From: Sulfuricella denitrificans
Lineage (GTDB): Bacteria > Pseudomonadota > Gammaproteobacteria > Burkholderiales > Sulfuricellaceae
NCBI GenBank assembly: GCA_002632355.1
Contig: NSJJ01000002.1
Span: 186,001 to 250,000, forward strand
Direction of reading: 5' to 3'
DNA length: 64,000 bases
Shown: piece by piece, positions 37,136 to 45,429 of the stretch
Position numbering within the stretch: position 1 is the first letter of the stretch
Layout of the letters: every line of letters begins with the position of its first letter
Position numbers and translations under genes: made by a program
Notes under the pieces: model-generated
Databases searched by the model: none
Told to the model about the DNA's origin: nothing
What the model saw: the letters and a program-made list of their open reading frames with translations, nothing else

Positions 37136-38200
37136 TTACCCCTGAGGTGAACTACGGCGCTTGCGCACCGCCTCTGCCAATTCACGCAGCACGGGTTCAC
37201 TGTCCTCCCAGCTGATGCAGGCATCGGTGATGCTCTGGCCGTAGACCAGATCCTGATCCGTACGCCAATCCTGCCGCCCGGCTTCCAGGAAACTCTCGAT
37301 CATCGCTCCCATGATACGGCGGTCACCACGAGCGATCTGCCCTGCCACATCGCGGCCCACATCGATCTGTTTAAGGTGGTTCTTGTGCGAGTTGGCGTGA
37401 CTGAAGTCGACCATCAGGCGAGGCTTGAGACCTGCCGCCGCTATCTCGTCGGCGGCGATGCTGATCGATTCGGCGTCGTAGTTGGGACGGATGCCGCCAC
37501 GCAGGATGACATGACAATCCTCGTTTCCGGTGGTGGAGAAGATAGCGGAGAAACCATCCTTGGTGACCGAGAGGAAATGGTGCGGCTGCGAGGCGGCGCG
37601 CATTGCATCGAGGGCGATCTTGAGCGAACCGCTGGTGCCGTTCTTGAAACCAACGGGGCAGGAGAGCCCGGAGGAAAGCTCGCGATGGCCCTGGCTCTCG
37701 GTGGTGCGCGCGCCGATCGCTCCCCAACTGATGAGATCGGCAATATATTGAGGCGAGATCAGGTCGAGAAACTCACTCCCCGCCGGCAGCCCCAGGTTGT
37801 TAATGTCGAGCAGCAGTTGCCGCGCCATGTGCAGACCCTTGTTGATATTGAAGGTGCCATCCAGCTCCGGGTCGTTAATCAGCCCCTTCCAGCCGACGGT
37901 GGTGCGTGGCTTCTCGAAATAAACCCGCATGACGATGAGCAGATCGTCCTTCAGTTCATCCTTCAGCTTTTTCAACCGTTCAGCGTAGTCCCGTGCGGCG
38001 ATGGGATCGTGAACCGAACAGGGCCCGATAATCACCAGCAAGCGGTCATCCTCTTCGTGGAGGATTTTGTGAATACCTTGCCGCGCCTCAAAGACCGTGG
38101 CGGCGGCACTGTCGGTAATGGGAAGTTCAGCCTGCAGTTGGGCGGGGGGGATGAGTTCCTTGATTTCACGAATTCGCAAATCGTCTGTTTCGGGCCGCAT
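37136..38200 (-). CDS. aroG: 3-deoxy-7-phosphoheptulonate (DAHP) synthase, class I
   Basis: The first enzyme of the shikimate pathway, joining PEP and erythrose-4-phosphate. The 354-residue protein has GPCSVHDPIAARDYAERL, the PEP/E4P region FEKPRTTVGWKGLINDP, GARTTESQGHRELSSGLSCP with the metal-binding cysteine region, and VMDFSHANSHK-like VDFSHANSHKNH. AroF, AroG and AroH cannot be separated safely by eye. It is convergent with lpxH, with a 27-bp gap. Confidence 0.93.
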   Translation of the reverse strand: MRPETDDLRIREIKELIPPAQLQAELPITDSAAATVFEARQGIHKILHEEDDRLLVIIGPCSVHDPIAARDYAERLKKLKDELKDDLLIVMRVYFEKPRTTVGWKGLINDPELDGTFNINKGLHMARQLLLDINNLGLPAGSEFLDLISPQYIADLISWGAIGARTTESQGHRELSSGLSCPVGFKNGTSGSLKIALDAMRAASQPHHFLSVTKDGFSAIFSTTGNEDCHVILRGGIRPNYDAESISIAADEIAAAGLKPRLMVDFSHANSHKNHLKQIDVGRDVAGQIARGDRRIMGAMIESFLEAGRQDWRTDQDLVYGQSITDACISWEDSEPVLRELAEAVRKRRSSPQG

Positions 38201-38300
38201 AGTCGGTCTCTAACTGGTTAATGTCGGGGAATACGCAATTATAACGCCATATATACCGGTCGGTTGAATTTACACGCCATGGATCAATTTGGTGCCTCCC

Positions 38301-38326
38301 AAAAAAAACCCCGCCGGGTGGCGGGG
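38301..38326 (-). terminator. Rho-independent terminator of fccAB
   Basis: On the minus strand CCCCGCC-ACCC-GGCGGGG forms a perfect 7-bp stem (38326-38309) followed by eight T (38308-38301), 31 bp past the fccB stop. Confidence 0.9.
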
Positions 38327-38356
38327 CGAAAAAACGAAATACTTACTGAATTGGGC

Positions 38357-39625
38357 TCAGGAAGACATTTCGTGGAGGATATTTTTGATCCAGCTATGAG
38401 CGTAGACGCCTTCCAGTTCGGACAAGTCTGGAGACACCCCGCCCGAATTGGGCACGGCAATTGTTTTGCCCTCAGCGACCTTGTACACGGCGGATACCGA
38501 AATCGCTTCCTTGTCCGTGACATAGCTGTAGCAGACATTGACGTGCGATGGCGGGATCGGATCTTTGCCATTCATCAGCTGAACGACGTTGAGCGCACAC
38601 ACCTTGGCCTGCGAGTTGGCAGAATAGCCCGATTTCGGCATGGCCCCGGCACTGCAGGCATCACCGATCACATGCACGTTGGGCACAATGGAAGATTCGA
38701 AGGTGGTCTGATTCACCGGGCACCACTTCTTGTCTTCACCCACCACGCCAGCCATATAGGCTACCGCACCGGCCTTTTGGGGTGGCACCACGTTGATCAC
38801 GGCGCCTTTAACCTCTTCCACGCCGGTATCCACCGACATGGCTTTGTGATCCACCTTGGTCACCTTGTTGCTGGCGTGGAACTCGATCATGCCCTTGTAA
38901 TGCTTCTCCCAGGCCTTTTTGAACAGAGGTCCCTTGGAAACGATATCCGGATTGGCATCCAGGACAATGATCTTGGACTTGGGTTTGTGATTTTTGAGAT
39001 GCCAGGCAATCTGGCTAATACGCTCGTAGGGTCCGGGTGGGCAACGGAAAGGCGTCACCGGCACCGACAGCACGACTGTGCCGCCATCGGCCATATCCAC
39101 CAGCTGTTTGCGCAGGCGGAGCGTCTGCTCTCCGGCCTTCCAGGCGTGCGGCATATACTTCGGCGTTTCGACCGGATCGTAGCCTTCCAGTTCATCGAAG
39201 CGGAAATCAATGCCGGGAGACAGTACCAGCCTGTCATAGCTGATCGTGCCAGCGCCCACCTTGACCTGTTTTGCGGCCACATCGATGCCGGTCACTTCGT
39301 CATAAACCACCTGGATACCATGCTTTTCAGCAAGTTTATCGTAAGTGATCATGTTGTCCTTGAGATCACGGCTACCACCGATGACCAGATTGCTGAACGG
39401 GCAGGACACAAACGTCTTGTTGCGCTCGATCATCACCACTTCGATGGAAGGATCGCTCATGCGGATGTACTTGGAAACGATGGTGCCTCCGTAACCCCCC
39501 CCCACCACCACTACACGACGCCCTTTCTTGGGCAATATCTCACCTGCACGCGCGAGAACGGAAAAGCTTGTCGCGCTGAAGCCTGCGGCAATGCCGGCCA
39601 TTTGAATAAAATTTCTGCGATTCAT
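38357..39625 (-). CDS. fccB: Sulfide dehydrogenase flavoprotein subunit (flavocytochrome c)
   Basis: The FAD subunit of periplasmic flavocytochrome c sulfide dehydrogenase, 422 residues. A Tat signal (MNRRNFIQMAGIAAG) implies folded export with its cofactor. The FAD motif is VVVVGGGYGGT. C75 in FVSCPFSN matches the cysteine that binds FAD covalently. C195 (RCPPGPYER) and C365 (NVCYSYVT) fit the redox-active disulfide pair after allowing for the leader. It lies 10 bp after fccA and is closed by a strong terminator. Sulfide oxidation to sulfur is the expected reaction. Confidence 0.92.
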   Translation of the reverse strand: MNRRNFIQMAGIAAGFSATSFSVLARAGEILPKKGRRVVVVGGGYGGTIVSKYIRMSDPSIEVVMIERNKTFVSCPFSNLVIGGSRDLKDNMITYDKLAEKHGIQVVYDEVTGIDVAAKQVKVGAGTISYDRLVLSPGIDFRFDELEGYDPVETPKYMPHAWKAGEQTLRLRKQLVDMADGGTVVLSVPVTPFRCPPGPYERISQIAWHLKNHKPKSKIIVLDANPDIVSKGPLFKKAWEKHYKGMIEFHASNKVTKVDHKAMSVDTGVEEVKGAVINVVPPQKAGAVAYMAGVVGEDKKWCPVNQTTFESSIVPNVHVIGDACSAGAMPKSGYSANSQAKVCALNVVQLMNGKDPIPPSHVNVCYSYVTDKEAISVSAVYKVAEGKTIAVPNSGGVSPDLSELEGVYAHSWIKNILHEMSS

Positions 39626-39635
39626 GATCGGCTCC

Positions 39636-40220
39636 TTATTGCTGGCTTGAGTAAAAATGGATCACGGCTTCCACCTCTTCAGGCGTCAGCTTGCCCTCGC
39701 CATCGACTTTCTCAGCCATTTTTTCCGGCATTTTGCGTTTTCCGGAACGGAAATCGCTCATGCTGATCTGCAGGTACTGCTTCCATTGTCCGGCCAGAAT
39801 GCCGCTATCCTCGGAATCGCGACCCTCATCCATATGGCACTTCTTGCAGCGCTGATTATGAATCTGCTTACCGATGGCAACCTTGGCCGCATCCACTTCC
39901 TGTTTTTCACGCCCGAAAGGATGTTTGGCAAAGAAATCCACCATCATTTTGATTTCTTCATCCGAATAGGCCTTAGCCAGACGCCCCATGATGCTGGACG
40001 GTCGCTCGCCACTCTTGAACTTCTTCATGGTTTCCAGCAGATAGGTTTCAGGCATGCCTGCGATGGTGGGCATGCTGGGCCCGGCACTGCTTCCGTTAGT
40101 GCCATGACATCCGGCACAGGTGTTCGACAACATGGCCGCCTGGCTTGGGCTTTCGGCCCACACCGGCGCTTGAATCATAAAACAGCCGCCAATGATGACG
40201 GCAATCCCCATGGGCTTCAT
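39636..40220 (-). CDS. fccA: Sulfide dehydrogenase dihaem cytochrome c subunit
   Basis: A 194-residue exported cytochrome. Signal peptide MKPMGIAVIIGGCFMIQAPV; two c-type haem sites, CAGCH (35-39) and CKKCH (125-129). The methionine-rich spacing between them suits Met axial ligands. It accepts electrons from FccB and passes them to the respiratory chain. A GGGGGAG ribosome-binding site precedes the ATG. A TTGAT-N4-ATCAA box lies 83 bp upstream. Confidence 0.92.
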   Translation of the reverse strand: MKPMGIAVIIGGCFMIQAPVWAESPSQAAMLSNTCAGCHGTNGSSAGPSMPTIAGMPETYLLETMKKFKSGERPSSIMGRLAKAYSDEEIKMMVDFFAKHPFGREKQEVDAAKVAIGKQIHNQRCKKCHMDEGRDSEDSGILAGQWKQYLQISMSDFRSGKRKMPEKMAEKVDGEGKLTPEEVEAVIHFYSSQQ

Positions 40221-40302
40221 ATCTCCCCCTTATAATTTAACTACCAATGGACGATGAAACGCACTGCAGGCGGGAGATTGGGGGCAAGTGGAAAATCACA
40301 CA

Positions 40303-40316
40303 TTGATCTGGATCAA
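40303..40316. promoter_or_regulatory. FNR/ANR/DNR-type operator upstream of fccAB
   Basis: TTGATCTGGATCAA is an exact match to the TTGAT-N4-ATCAA consensus of FNR-family regulators, in an 18-bp symmetric context (40301-40318). It lies between fccA (minus) and dgcZ (also minus, stop at 40390), so fccAB is the only sensible target. No good -10 sits at class I or II distance, so the start point is unclear. A Crp/Fnr-family gene is at 63113. Confidence 0.7.
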
Positions 40317-40389
40317 TGTTTTTACAAGATGATGGCGGCTACGACAAAATGATCGGAAGAGGAACCTAATAAAAGAAAACCGGGCGAGC

Positions 40390-41301
40390 TCAAGACGTTA
40401 CGGAATTCATGCTCCAGATACACACCTTGTTACGTCCATTGGCCTTGGCGCACAACAGGGCGTGGTCGGCCTGTTCGATCGTACTCCCGACCGTCTCATC
40501 CGGATTCATCATGGCGAGACCGAATGAAGCACTGACATGGATCGGGCTTCCGGAGCTTTTCAACTCGATGGGAAGTGTTTCCAGCTCGCTGCGCAGACGT
40601 TCCATCAGGACTTGCGCATCTTCCAGTGTCGTACTGGGGAGGCATAACAGAAACTCCTCGCCGCCATAACGGAAAACCGAGTCGTACTTGCGCAACCGTT
40701 TGTGCAACAACTGGGTTGCCGCCTGTAGCACCAGATCTCCGCCCGGGTGGCCATGGGCATCATTTACCCGCTTGAAGTTATCCAGGTCCATCATGCAAAT
40801 ACAGCAAGTCTGCTCACTGCGGGCCATGCGCTCATGCTCTTCTTCAAGCTTGTGCATCATGCTGCTGCGGTTCCACACACCCGTCAGATGATCCACAACA
40901 CAAACCTGATTGATGATATTCGTCTGTATCCTGCGAATTTCAAATTTGAACTGGAGCGCCATATCCATGAACTGATTGTATTCGCCCGGCGAAATCATTT
41001 GTCCTTCACGGCTCTTGAGCAGAAGCACCCGGGCGTTGTCATGGACAGCTTTATGAAGCTTGCCGATTGTCTCGAACCCGGCGTCTCCCTGTAATTCAGG
41101 ATGAGGCTGACCGTAATACCACAGGCCGAACTGGCAATGACAATGGGCGTCATCCAGCATGTCTGCCGACATTCCCTCACTGCTGCAGATCAGGGAACGA
41201 TGCAACTCCTTGAGCCAGGAAGCGTGCTTGTGAATGCCGGCATCCAGTTCACGCAAGGCATTTAACAACTCGGACATATTGGCGGGGAGGGAAATCTGCA
41301 T
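40390..41301 (-). CDS. dgcZ: Zinc-regulated diguanylate cyclase (DgcZ/YdeH type)
   Basis: A 303-residue cytoplasmic protein, full-length similar to E. coli DgcZ. The N-terminal CZB domain has the four zinc ligands by position: H26 (HKHASWL), C56 (CHCQFGLWY), H83 and H87 (LHKAVHDNA). The GGDEF domain has GGEEF at about residues 212-216 with an RKYD inhibition site five residues before. Zinc binding would inhibit cyclase activity, as known for DgcZ. Confidence 0.87.
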   Translation of the reverse strand: MQISLPANMSELLNALRELDAGIHKHASWLKELHRSLICSSEGMSADMLDDAHCHCQFGLWYYGQPHPELQGDAGFETIGKLHKAVHDNARVLLLKSREGQMISPGEYNQFMDMALQFKFEIRRIQTNIINQVCVVDHLTGVWNRSSMMHKLEEEHERMARSEQTCCICMMDLDNFKRVNDAHGHPGGDLVLQAATQLLHKRLRKYDSVFRYGGEEFLLCLPSTTLEDAQVLMERLRSELETLPIELKSSGSPIHVSASFGLAMMNPDETVGSTIEQADHALLCAKANGRNKVCIWSMNSVTS

Positions 41302-41334
41302 GGAAAGAGATTCTGCTGAACGGACAAGGGCAAA

Positions 41335-42522
41335 TTATAGTCGAGTCAGTAAGATTTTTCCTACCTCTGAGTCAGACAATTCCACGGGATTGGTTTTCAT
41401 GCTGCTGCCACGGCAATTGGCGACGACATGCGCCACATCAGCCTCGGTCACGCCAAATTCACCCAGGCGCGGCAGATGCATGCGCTCAGTCCATTCAGCC
41501 AGCACATGCAACAGAATTGCTCGCGCCCCGGCATCATTTTCCTGGGGCTTTCCTCCCAGCATACGCCCGGCACGGGCATATTTCGCCAGCGCCGGATTGG
41601 CAGGATCTCGCGTTTCCATCACCTCGATGTTGATGCGCGTAGCCGCTTCAAGCAGGGTGCCGCAGGCCACGCCATGAGAAATGGGGAAAAAAGCCCCCAG
41701 CGGCGCCGCCAACCCATGGACCGAACCCAGCCCCACCTGGGCCAGCGTGATGCCGGAAAGCAGCGCCGCATAAGCCATTTTCTCGCGCCCGGCGGCTGCT
41801 TCATGGCCACCCTCATACCAGGCCAGCAACCCGTCCCGAACTGCCTCCATGCCAGAACAGGCGAGCGCATCAGTCATTGGGTTGGCCTTGCTGGAAACGA
41901 AGGACTCCAGCAGTTGGGTAAAGGCATCCATGCCATTGGCCGCAATCAGGTGAGGCGGGCACGAGGCAAGCAGGTCCGGATCGACCACGGCGTACTCCGG
42001 CACCAGTTGCTCGTCGCGGAAAGACTTTTTGAATCCATCAGGCCCGTGCGTGGAAAGCACCGCATTTCTGGTCGCCTCGGAACCTGTTCCCGCCGTCGTC
42101 GGGACGGCAATAAATGGAGTAGAAGGCCCATGATAAGGCAGCTCCGGCCCCACACCCTCGAGGTGATCCATCACCGAATTGCCGGGCCTGAGCAATCCTG
42201 CAATAGCCTTGGCCGCATCCAGCACGCTACCGCCGCCGACGCCCAGAACCACGTCGAAATGGCCACTACGCAACGTGGCAACCGCGTCATCCACCAATTG
42301 GGGCGAAGGCTCTCCAGAGACCCTGAACAACTCCCAGACAAAGCCTTGATCATGCAACACACCAGCCAGTTCCGCCCATTGAGTGCTGGCATAAAATGAA
42401 CTTTCGCCACTGACCAACAGCAAGCGCTTGCCATAATGAACCAGAATTCCAGGCAGTTTTTTTACGCTGCCGGCACCGAATTCAATGCGCGGCAAAAGTC
42501 CAACAGAAAACAGATCAGACAT
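41335..42522 (-). CDS. Iron-containing alcohol dehydrogenase (group III)
   Basis: A 395-residue NAD(P)-dependent dehydrogenase. It has the nucleotide-binding GVGGGSVLDAAKAIAG, PTTAGTGSEATRNAVL, and metal ligands in NGMDAFTQLLESF and HGLAAPLGAFFPISHGVACG. The start at MSDLFSVGLL (42522) has a strong GGAGGTG site 7 nt upstream; a longer frame reaches into the palindrome and was rejected. The substrate cannot be predicted. It is divergent from a Yip1-type membrane protein across a 51-bp inverted repeat. Confidence 0.88.
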   Translation of the reverse strand: MSDLFSVGLLPRIEFGAGSVKKLPGILVHYGKRLLLVSGESSFYASTQWAELAGVLHDQGFVWELFRVSGEPSPQLVDDAVATLRSGHFDVVLGVGGGSVLDAAKAIAGLLRPGNSVMDHLEGVGPELPYHGPSTPFIAVPTTAGTGSEATRNAVLSTHGPDGFKKSFRDEQLVPEYAVVDPDLLASCPPHLIAANGMDAFTQLLESFVSSKANPMTDALACSGMEAVRDGLLAWYEGGHEAAAGREKMAYAALLSGITLAQVGLGSVHGLAAPLGAFFPISHGVACGTLLEAATRINIEVMETRDPANPALAKYARAGRMLGGKPQENDAGARAILLHVLAEWTERMHLPRLGEFGVTEADVAHVVANCRGSSMKTNPVELSDSEVGKILLTRL

Positions 42523-42567
42523 CAGCACCTCCATTAGCCACACAATCTTGACAAAAACACCATATTC

Positions 42568-42618
42568 GTGTACACAGGTAACATATATCAAATTGTGATA
42601 TATGTTACCTGTGTACAC
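42568..42618. promoter_or_regulatory. 51-bp perfect inverted repeat in a divergent promoter
   Basis: Two exact 23-bp arms (42568-42590 and 42596-42618) around a 5-bp centre AATTG. Each outer end is GTGTACAC, itself a palindrome; the inner part reads AGGTAACATATATCA. It fills the middle of the 111-bp gap between two divergent genes that each start with a GGAGGTGC ribosome-binding site. A shared operator for a dimeric regulator is likely; the nearby MarR is the best candidate. A TTGACA -35 for the plus strand is at 42548-42553. Confidence 0.75.
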
Positions 42619-42633
42619 AATCGGAGGTGCATC

Positions 42634-43194
42634 ATGAACATTCTGTCTTTCCCCAAAATGGTCATATCTTCTTCGGAAGGATGGCCCGAATTAGCAAAAA
42701 TCCACCCCGCAATAATCAGGGTATTCTTTTTTCTGGTATTGCCTTTCTCGCTGCTCCCACCAGCCATGTTATATCTTTCCAGCATTTATTACGGCGACTC
42801 AATAATCGCAGGATTTGGCAGCAGGCCATGGGAACTCATCTCCCCCTTATTCTTTATTGCCGAGATGGTTACCTTTGTAGCGATGGGATGGCTCATCAAA
42901 CAAATTGCAGAGGATCATCAGGTAGATGTCGATTACCATGACGCATATGTGCTGGCCGCAATCACGCCTGTTCCACTCTGGCTGTCATCACTGGGTCTGC
43001 TGGTCCCCAGCCTTGCATTCAATATGGTCGTTTCAATCTTGGCGCTTGGCGCTTCCTGCGCGCTTATTTACCACGGCATTTATGCGCTCTGCCACATGCA
43101 CGAGGAAGTCACTGCCGCAAGCATCACCCAGGCTGTCATTGGTGCTGGCCTCTCTTCATGGGCAATTCTCCTGGTAGTCATCATGGCGATATGA
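42634..43194 (+). CDS. Yip1-family integral membrane protein
   Basis: A 186-residue protein with about five hydrophobic helices (VFFFLVLPFSLLPPAMLYLS, FIAEMVTFVAMGWLI, VPLWLSSLGLLVPSLAF, a fourth, and SWAILLVVIMAI). The pattern and the LAAITPVPLWLSSLG segment fit the bacterial Yip1 domain. The ATG at 42634 has a GGAGGTGC site. Function unknown. It shares the palindromic control region with the iron alcohol dehydrogenase. Confidence 0.72.
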   Translation: MNILSFPKMVISSSEGWPELAKIHPAIIRVFFFLVLPFSLLPPAMLYLSSIYYGDSIIAGFGSRPWELISPLFFIAEMVTFVAMGWLIKQIAEDHQVDVDYHDAYVLAAITPVPLWLSSLGLLVPSLAFNMVVSILALGASCALIYHGIYALCHMHEEVTAASITQAVIGAGLSSWAILLVVIMAI

Positions 43195-43200
43195 TGAAAA

Positions 43201-43237
43201 GCATGGGAGTGAATGCCCGTTCGGGCCTCTCCCGTGC
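43201..43237. terminator. Long hairpin between convergent genes
   Basis: GCATGGGAG (43201-43209) pairs with CTCCCGTGC (43229-43237) with one wobble, with an inner GCCCG-TT-CGGGC stem. It lies 6 bp past the Yip1 stop and before the convergent marR stop. There is no U-tract on either strand. Confidence 0.4.
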
Positions 43238-43271
43238 ATCTGCCCCGCGCATGTAGATCACGCAAACGGCT

Positions 43272-43721
43272 TCAGATTTTGGCGCCCTCATCTTCAAGAA
43301 CCAGATCATAAACACCAGGAACCTGAAAAATACCCTGCAGTTTCAACAGCTCATCATGGTGCAGGTGAGCAAGGTTCTCCACCATTTCCTCTCCCTTTGA
43401 GGTAAGGTGAACTTCAACCTCACGTCTGTCTTTTTTTCCTCGCTCACGAAATACCAATCCCAGTTTCTCGCATCGAGATACCAGCGAGACGACACCGTGA
43501 TGATGTGACTGCAAGCGCTCTGCAAGTTCGCCGACAGTCGCCCATTCCCTGCCTTTAAAGCCCCGGATATGGAGCAGCAACAGGTATTGGAGATGCGTAA
43601 TGCCATGCTTGCATGACACCTCCTCACTAAATCGCAGGAAACAGCGTAACTGATAGCGAAAATGCGAGAGCGTTTCAAATTCTTTCTTGCCGAGTTTTCC
43701 TTTAGCCATGCCAGTCATCAT
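43272..43721 (-). CDS. MarR-family transcriptional regulator
   Basis: A 149-residue winged-helix regulator. The recognition helix region is TVGELAERLQSHHHGVVSLVSRCEKLGLV, followed by the wing RERGKKDRREVEVHLTSKGEEM; the N- and C-terminal helices form the dimer. It has one cysteine in the wHTH (SRCEKLG) and one in the N-terminal helices (SCKHG). It is divergent from the DsrC-like gene. The start is uncertain among ATG codons at 43721, 43718 and 43709. Likely targets are the palindrome at 42568 and the related site at 43766. Confidence 0.85.
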   Translation of the reverse strand: MMTGMAKGKLGKKEFETLSHFRYQLRCFLRFSEEVSCKHGITHLQYLLLLHIRGFKGREWATVGELAERLQSHHHGVVSLVSRCEKLGLVFRERGKKDRREVEVHLTSKGEEMVENLAHLHHDELLKLQGIFQVPGVYDLVLEDEGAKI

Positions 43722-43765
43722 ACCCTTTAAATATTCTCATCAAAATATCCGTCTTTTATGTCACG

Positions 43766-43792
43766 TTGTGATATATTATACGTGCGTGTATT
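43766..43792. promoter_or_regulatory. Operator-like motif shared with the 42568 palindrome
   Basis: TTGTGATATAT (43766-43776) is identical to 42593-42603 in the palindrome, and the following bases also agree (TAC, TG, GT at the same spacing). It lies in the 99-bp gap between marR and the DsrC-like gene. A flanking CACGT-N13-ACGTG dyad spans 43762-43784. Confidence 0.5.
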
Positions 43793-43820
43793 CTATCGGC
43801 TAACGAAATGGAGATGGACA

Positions 43821-44147
43821 ATGGACACAACAACATTGCTGCCCGCAATTGACGGCGAAGGCTATCTGATTGATCCGCAAGACTGGAGCAAGGAAATAGC
43901 AGAGGAGTTCGCTCGCAGGGAAAATATCCGGCTAACGGAAGATCACTGGGATGTGCTGACCTTTATGCGAGCGTTTTACGAAGAACATCAAATCGCACCC
44001 GATGCACGCTATGTCATCAAACATCTGACCGAGCGTCTTGGGAAACAGGCAAGAAATCGTCTGTTTGAACTATTCCCCTATGGATATGTGCAACAGACCT
44101 GCAAAATCGCAGGCATGAAACGACCTCGCGGATGGAGTACGGGTTGA
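43821..44147 (+). CDS. DsrC/TusE-family sulfur-relay protein lacking the C-terminal cysteine
   Basis: A 108-residue protein of the DsrC/TusE/RspA family, which carries protein-bound sulfur. Family features are GYLIDPQDWSKEIAEEFARR, LTEDHWDVLTFMRAFY and the C-terminal arm. The arm has C94 in QQTCKIAGMKRPRG, equal to CysB of DsrC, but ends GWSTG, so the penultimate CysA used by DsrC and TusE is missing. It therefore cannot form the DsrC trisulfide in the usual way. A GGAG site precedes the ATG. It is divergent from marR. Confidence 0.85.
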   Translation: MDTTTLLPAIDGEGYLIDPQDWSKEIAEEFARRENIRLTEDHWDVLTFMRAFYEEHQIAPDARYVIKHLTERLGKQARNRLFELFPYGYVQQTCKIAGMKRPRGWSTG

Positions 44148-44214
44148 TTCTCTACCGTTCCTGAAATCCGACACAAAGATAGCTAAGTTGTGTGCAAAAA
44201 GATGTGAAAATGCC

Positions 44215-45417
44215 TTATTCAGAGCGCAGCGCTTCCACCGGATCAAGCATGGAAGCGCGCCGCGCCGGCAGCACCCCTGCCAGCAAACCAATAGCCACCG
44301 CAACGCCCTCGGCCAGCAGAACGTAAGACCAGGGCGTATGCACGGGTAACGCTGAAAAAGCAAAATGCAGCAATTGCGCCAGCCCGACGCCCAGTACCAG
44401 CCCTGCGATCCCGCCGACAGCCGCGAGCAGGGCAGCTTCGCCAAGAAATAGCGCAAGTACCTGGCTACGTCTGGCCCCCAGGGAACGCAGCAGACCGATT
44501 TCGCTGGTGCGCTCGGTAACGGCCATGGTCATGATGGTGAGAATACCCACCCCACCCACCAGCAGGGAAATGCCGCCTAGCGCACCCACCGCAAAAGTCA
44601 GCACATCCAGGACAGAGCCCATGACTTCAAGCATTTTCTGCTGCGGCGTAATGGTGAAATCCTCGCGCCCATGGCGCTCCAGAAGCACTTTTCTGATCCC
44701 CGCCACCATGGATTCCAGCGGCGCGTTGCTGTGATAGGTGACATGAACTTCCATCAGGCCAGCTCGATTGAATAACTCAAGCGCGCGCGAAACAGGAATG
44801 AATACCGTGTCATCCAGATCGAAGCCCAGCACTTGCCCCTTGGACTCCATCACGCCGATCACGCGATATCGTTCGCTACCGATGCGGATGCGACTGCCCA
44901 GGGGATTTTCCGCGCCAAACAATTCCTGCTTCACCCTGGAACCCAGCACCACGAAGGCGCGCGCCGAGTTTGGATCGTCGGGAGGAAGAAACTTCCCAAG
45001 TTGAACTTTCATGCGGAAGGTATCCGCCATTTCATAGCCGACACCATATACCGTCACGCGTCGCGACTTGCCGCCAGCCTCGACATCGGCATTGCCCTGG
45101 GCACTGGGATCGACATGCTCGACATGAGGCACGCGCCGCAAGGCCTCGGCGTCCTCGATGCTGAGCGGGCGCACCGAGCTGATGATGCCGGCAGAAGGGC
45201 CGCCGCGCGTGGAAGACTTTCCTGGTGAAACGTTAATGAGATTGGTGCCGAACTGGGTGAATTCAGAGAGTACGAACTGGTGGATTCCTTCACCGATGGA
45301 GGTCAGCAGGATGACTGCGGCAATGCCGACCGCAATTCCCAGGGCAGTGAGAAAGCTGCGCATGCGATGCGCGATGATGGAGCTTGCAGTAAATGGCAGA
45401 AAATCGCGGATCAGCAT
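44215..45417 (-). CDS. MacB/FtsX-type ABC permease
   Basis: A 400-residue permease: one N-terminal helix (SFLTALGIAVGIAAVILLTSI), a MacB-type periplasmic core (about 50-260), and three C-terminal helices (TFAVGALGGISLLVGGVGIL onward) ending LPARRASMLDPVEALRSE, the conserved FtsX/MacB tail. The ATPase is a separate gene. It is the last gene of a four-gene export operon and is 12 bp after a paralogous permease. Confidence 0.87.
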   Translation of the reverse strand: MLIRDFLPFTASSIIAHRMRSFLTALGIAVGIAAVILLTSIGEGIHQFVLSEFTQFGTNLINVSPGKSSTRGGPSAGIISSVRPLSIEDAEALRRVPHVEHVDPSAQGNADVEAGGKSRRVTVYGVGYEMADTFRMKVQLGKFLPPDDPNSARAFVVLGSRVKQELFGAENPLGSRIRIGSERYRVIGVMESKGQVLGFDLDDTVFIPVSRALELFNRAGLMEVHVTYHSNAPLESMVAGIRKVLLERHGREDFTITPQQKMLEVMGSVLDVLTFAVGALGGISLLVGGVGILTIMTMAVTERTSEIGLLRSLGARRSQVLALFLGEAALLAAVGGIAGLVLGVGLAQLLHFAFSALPVHTPWSYVLLAEGVAVAIGLLAGVLPARRASMLDPVEALRSE

Positions 45418-45429
45418 GCCCAGCTCCCG

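Noticed and set aside
38264-39766. A 500-codon open frame on the plus strand
   Set aside because: Antisense to fccB, which has FAD, Tat and cysteine motifs; the frame also runs through the fcc terminator.
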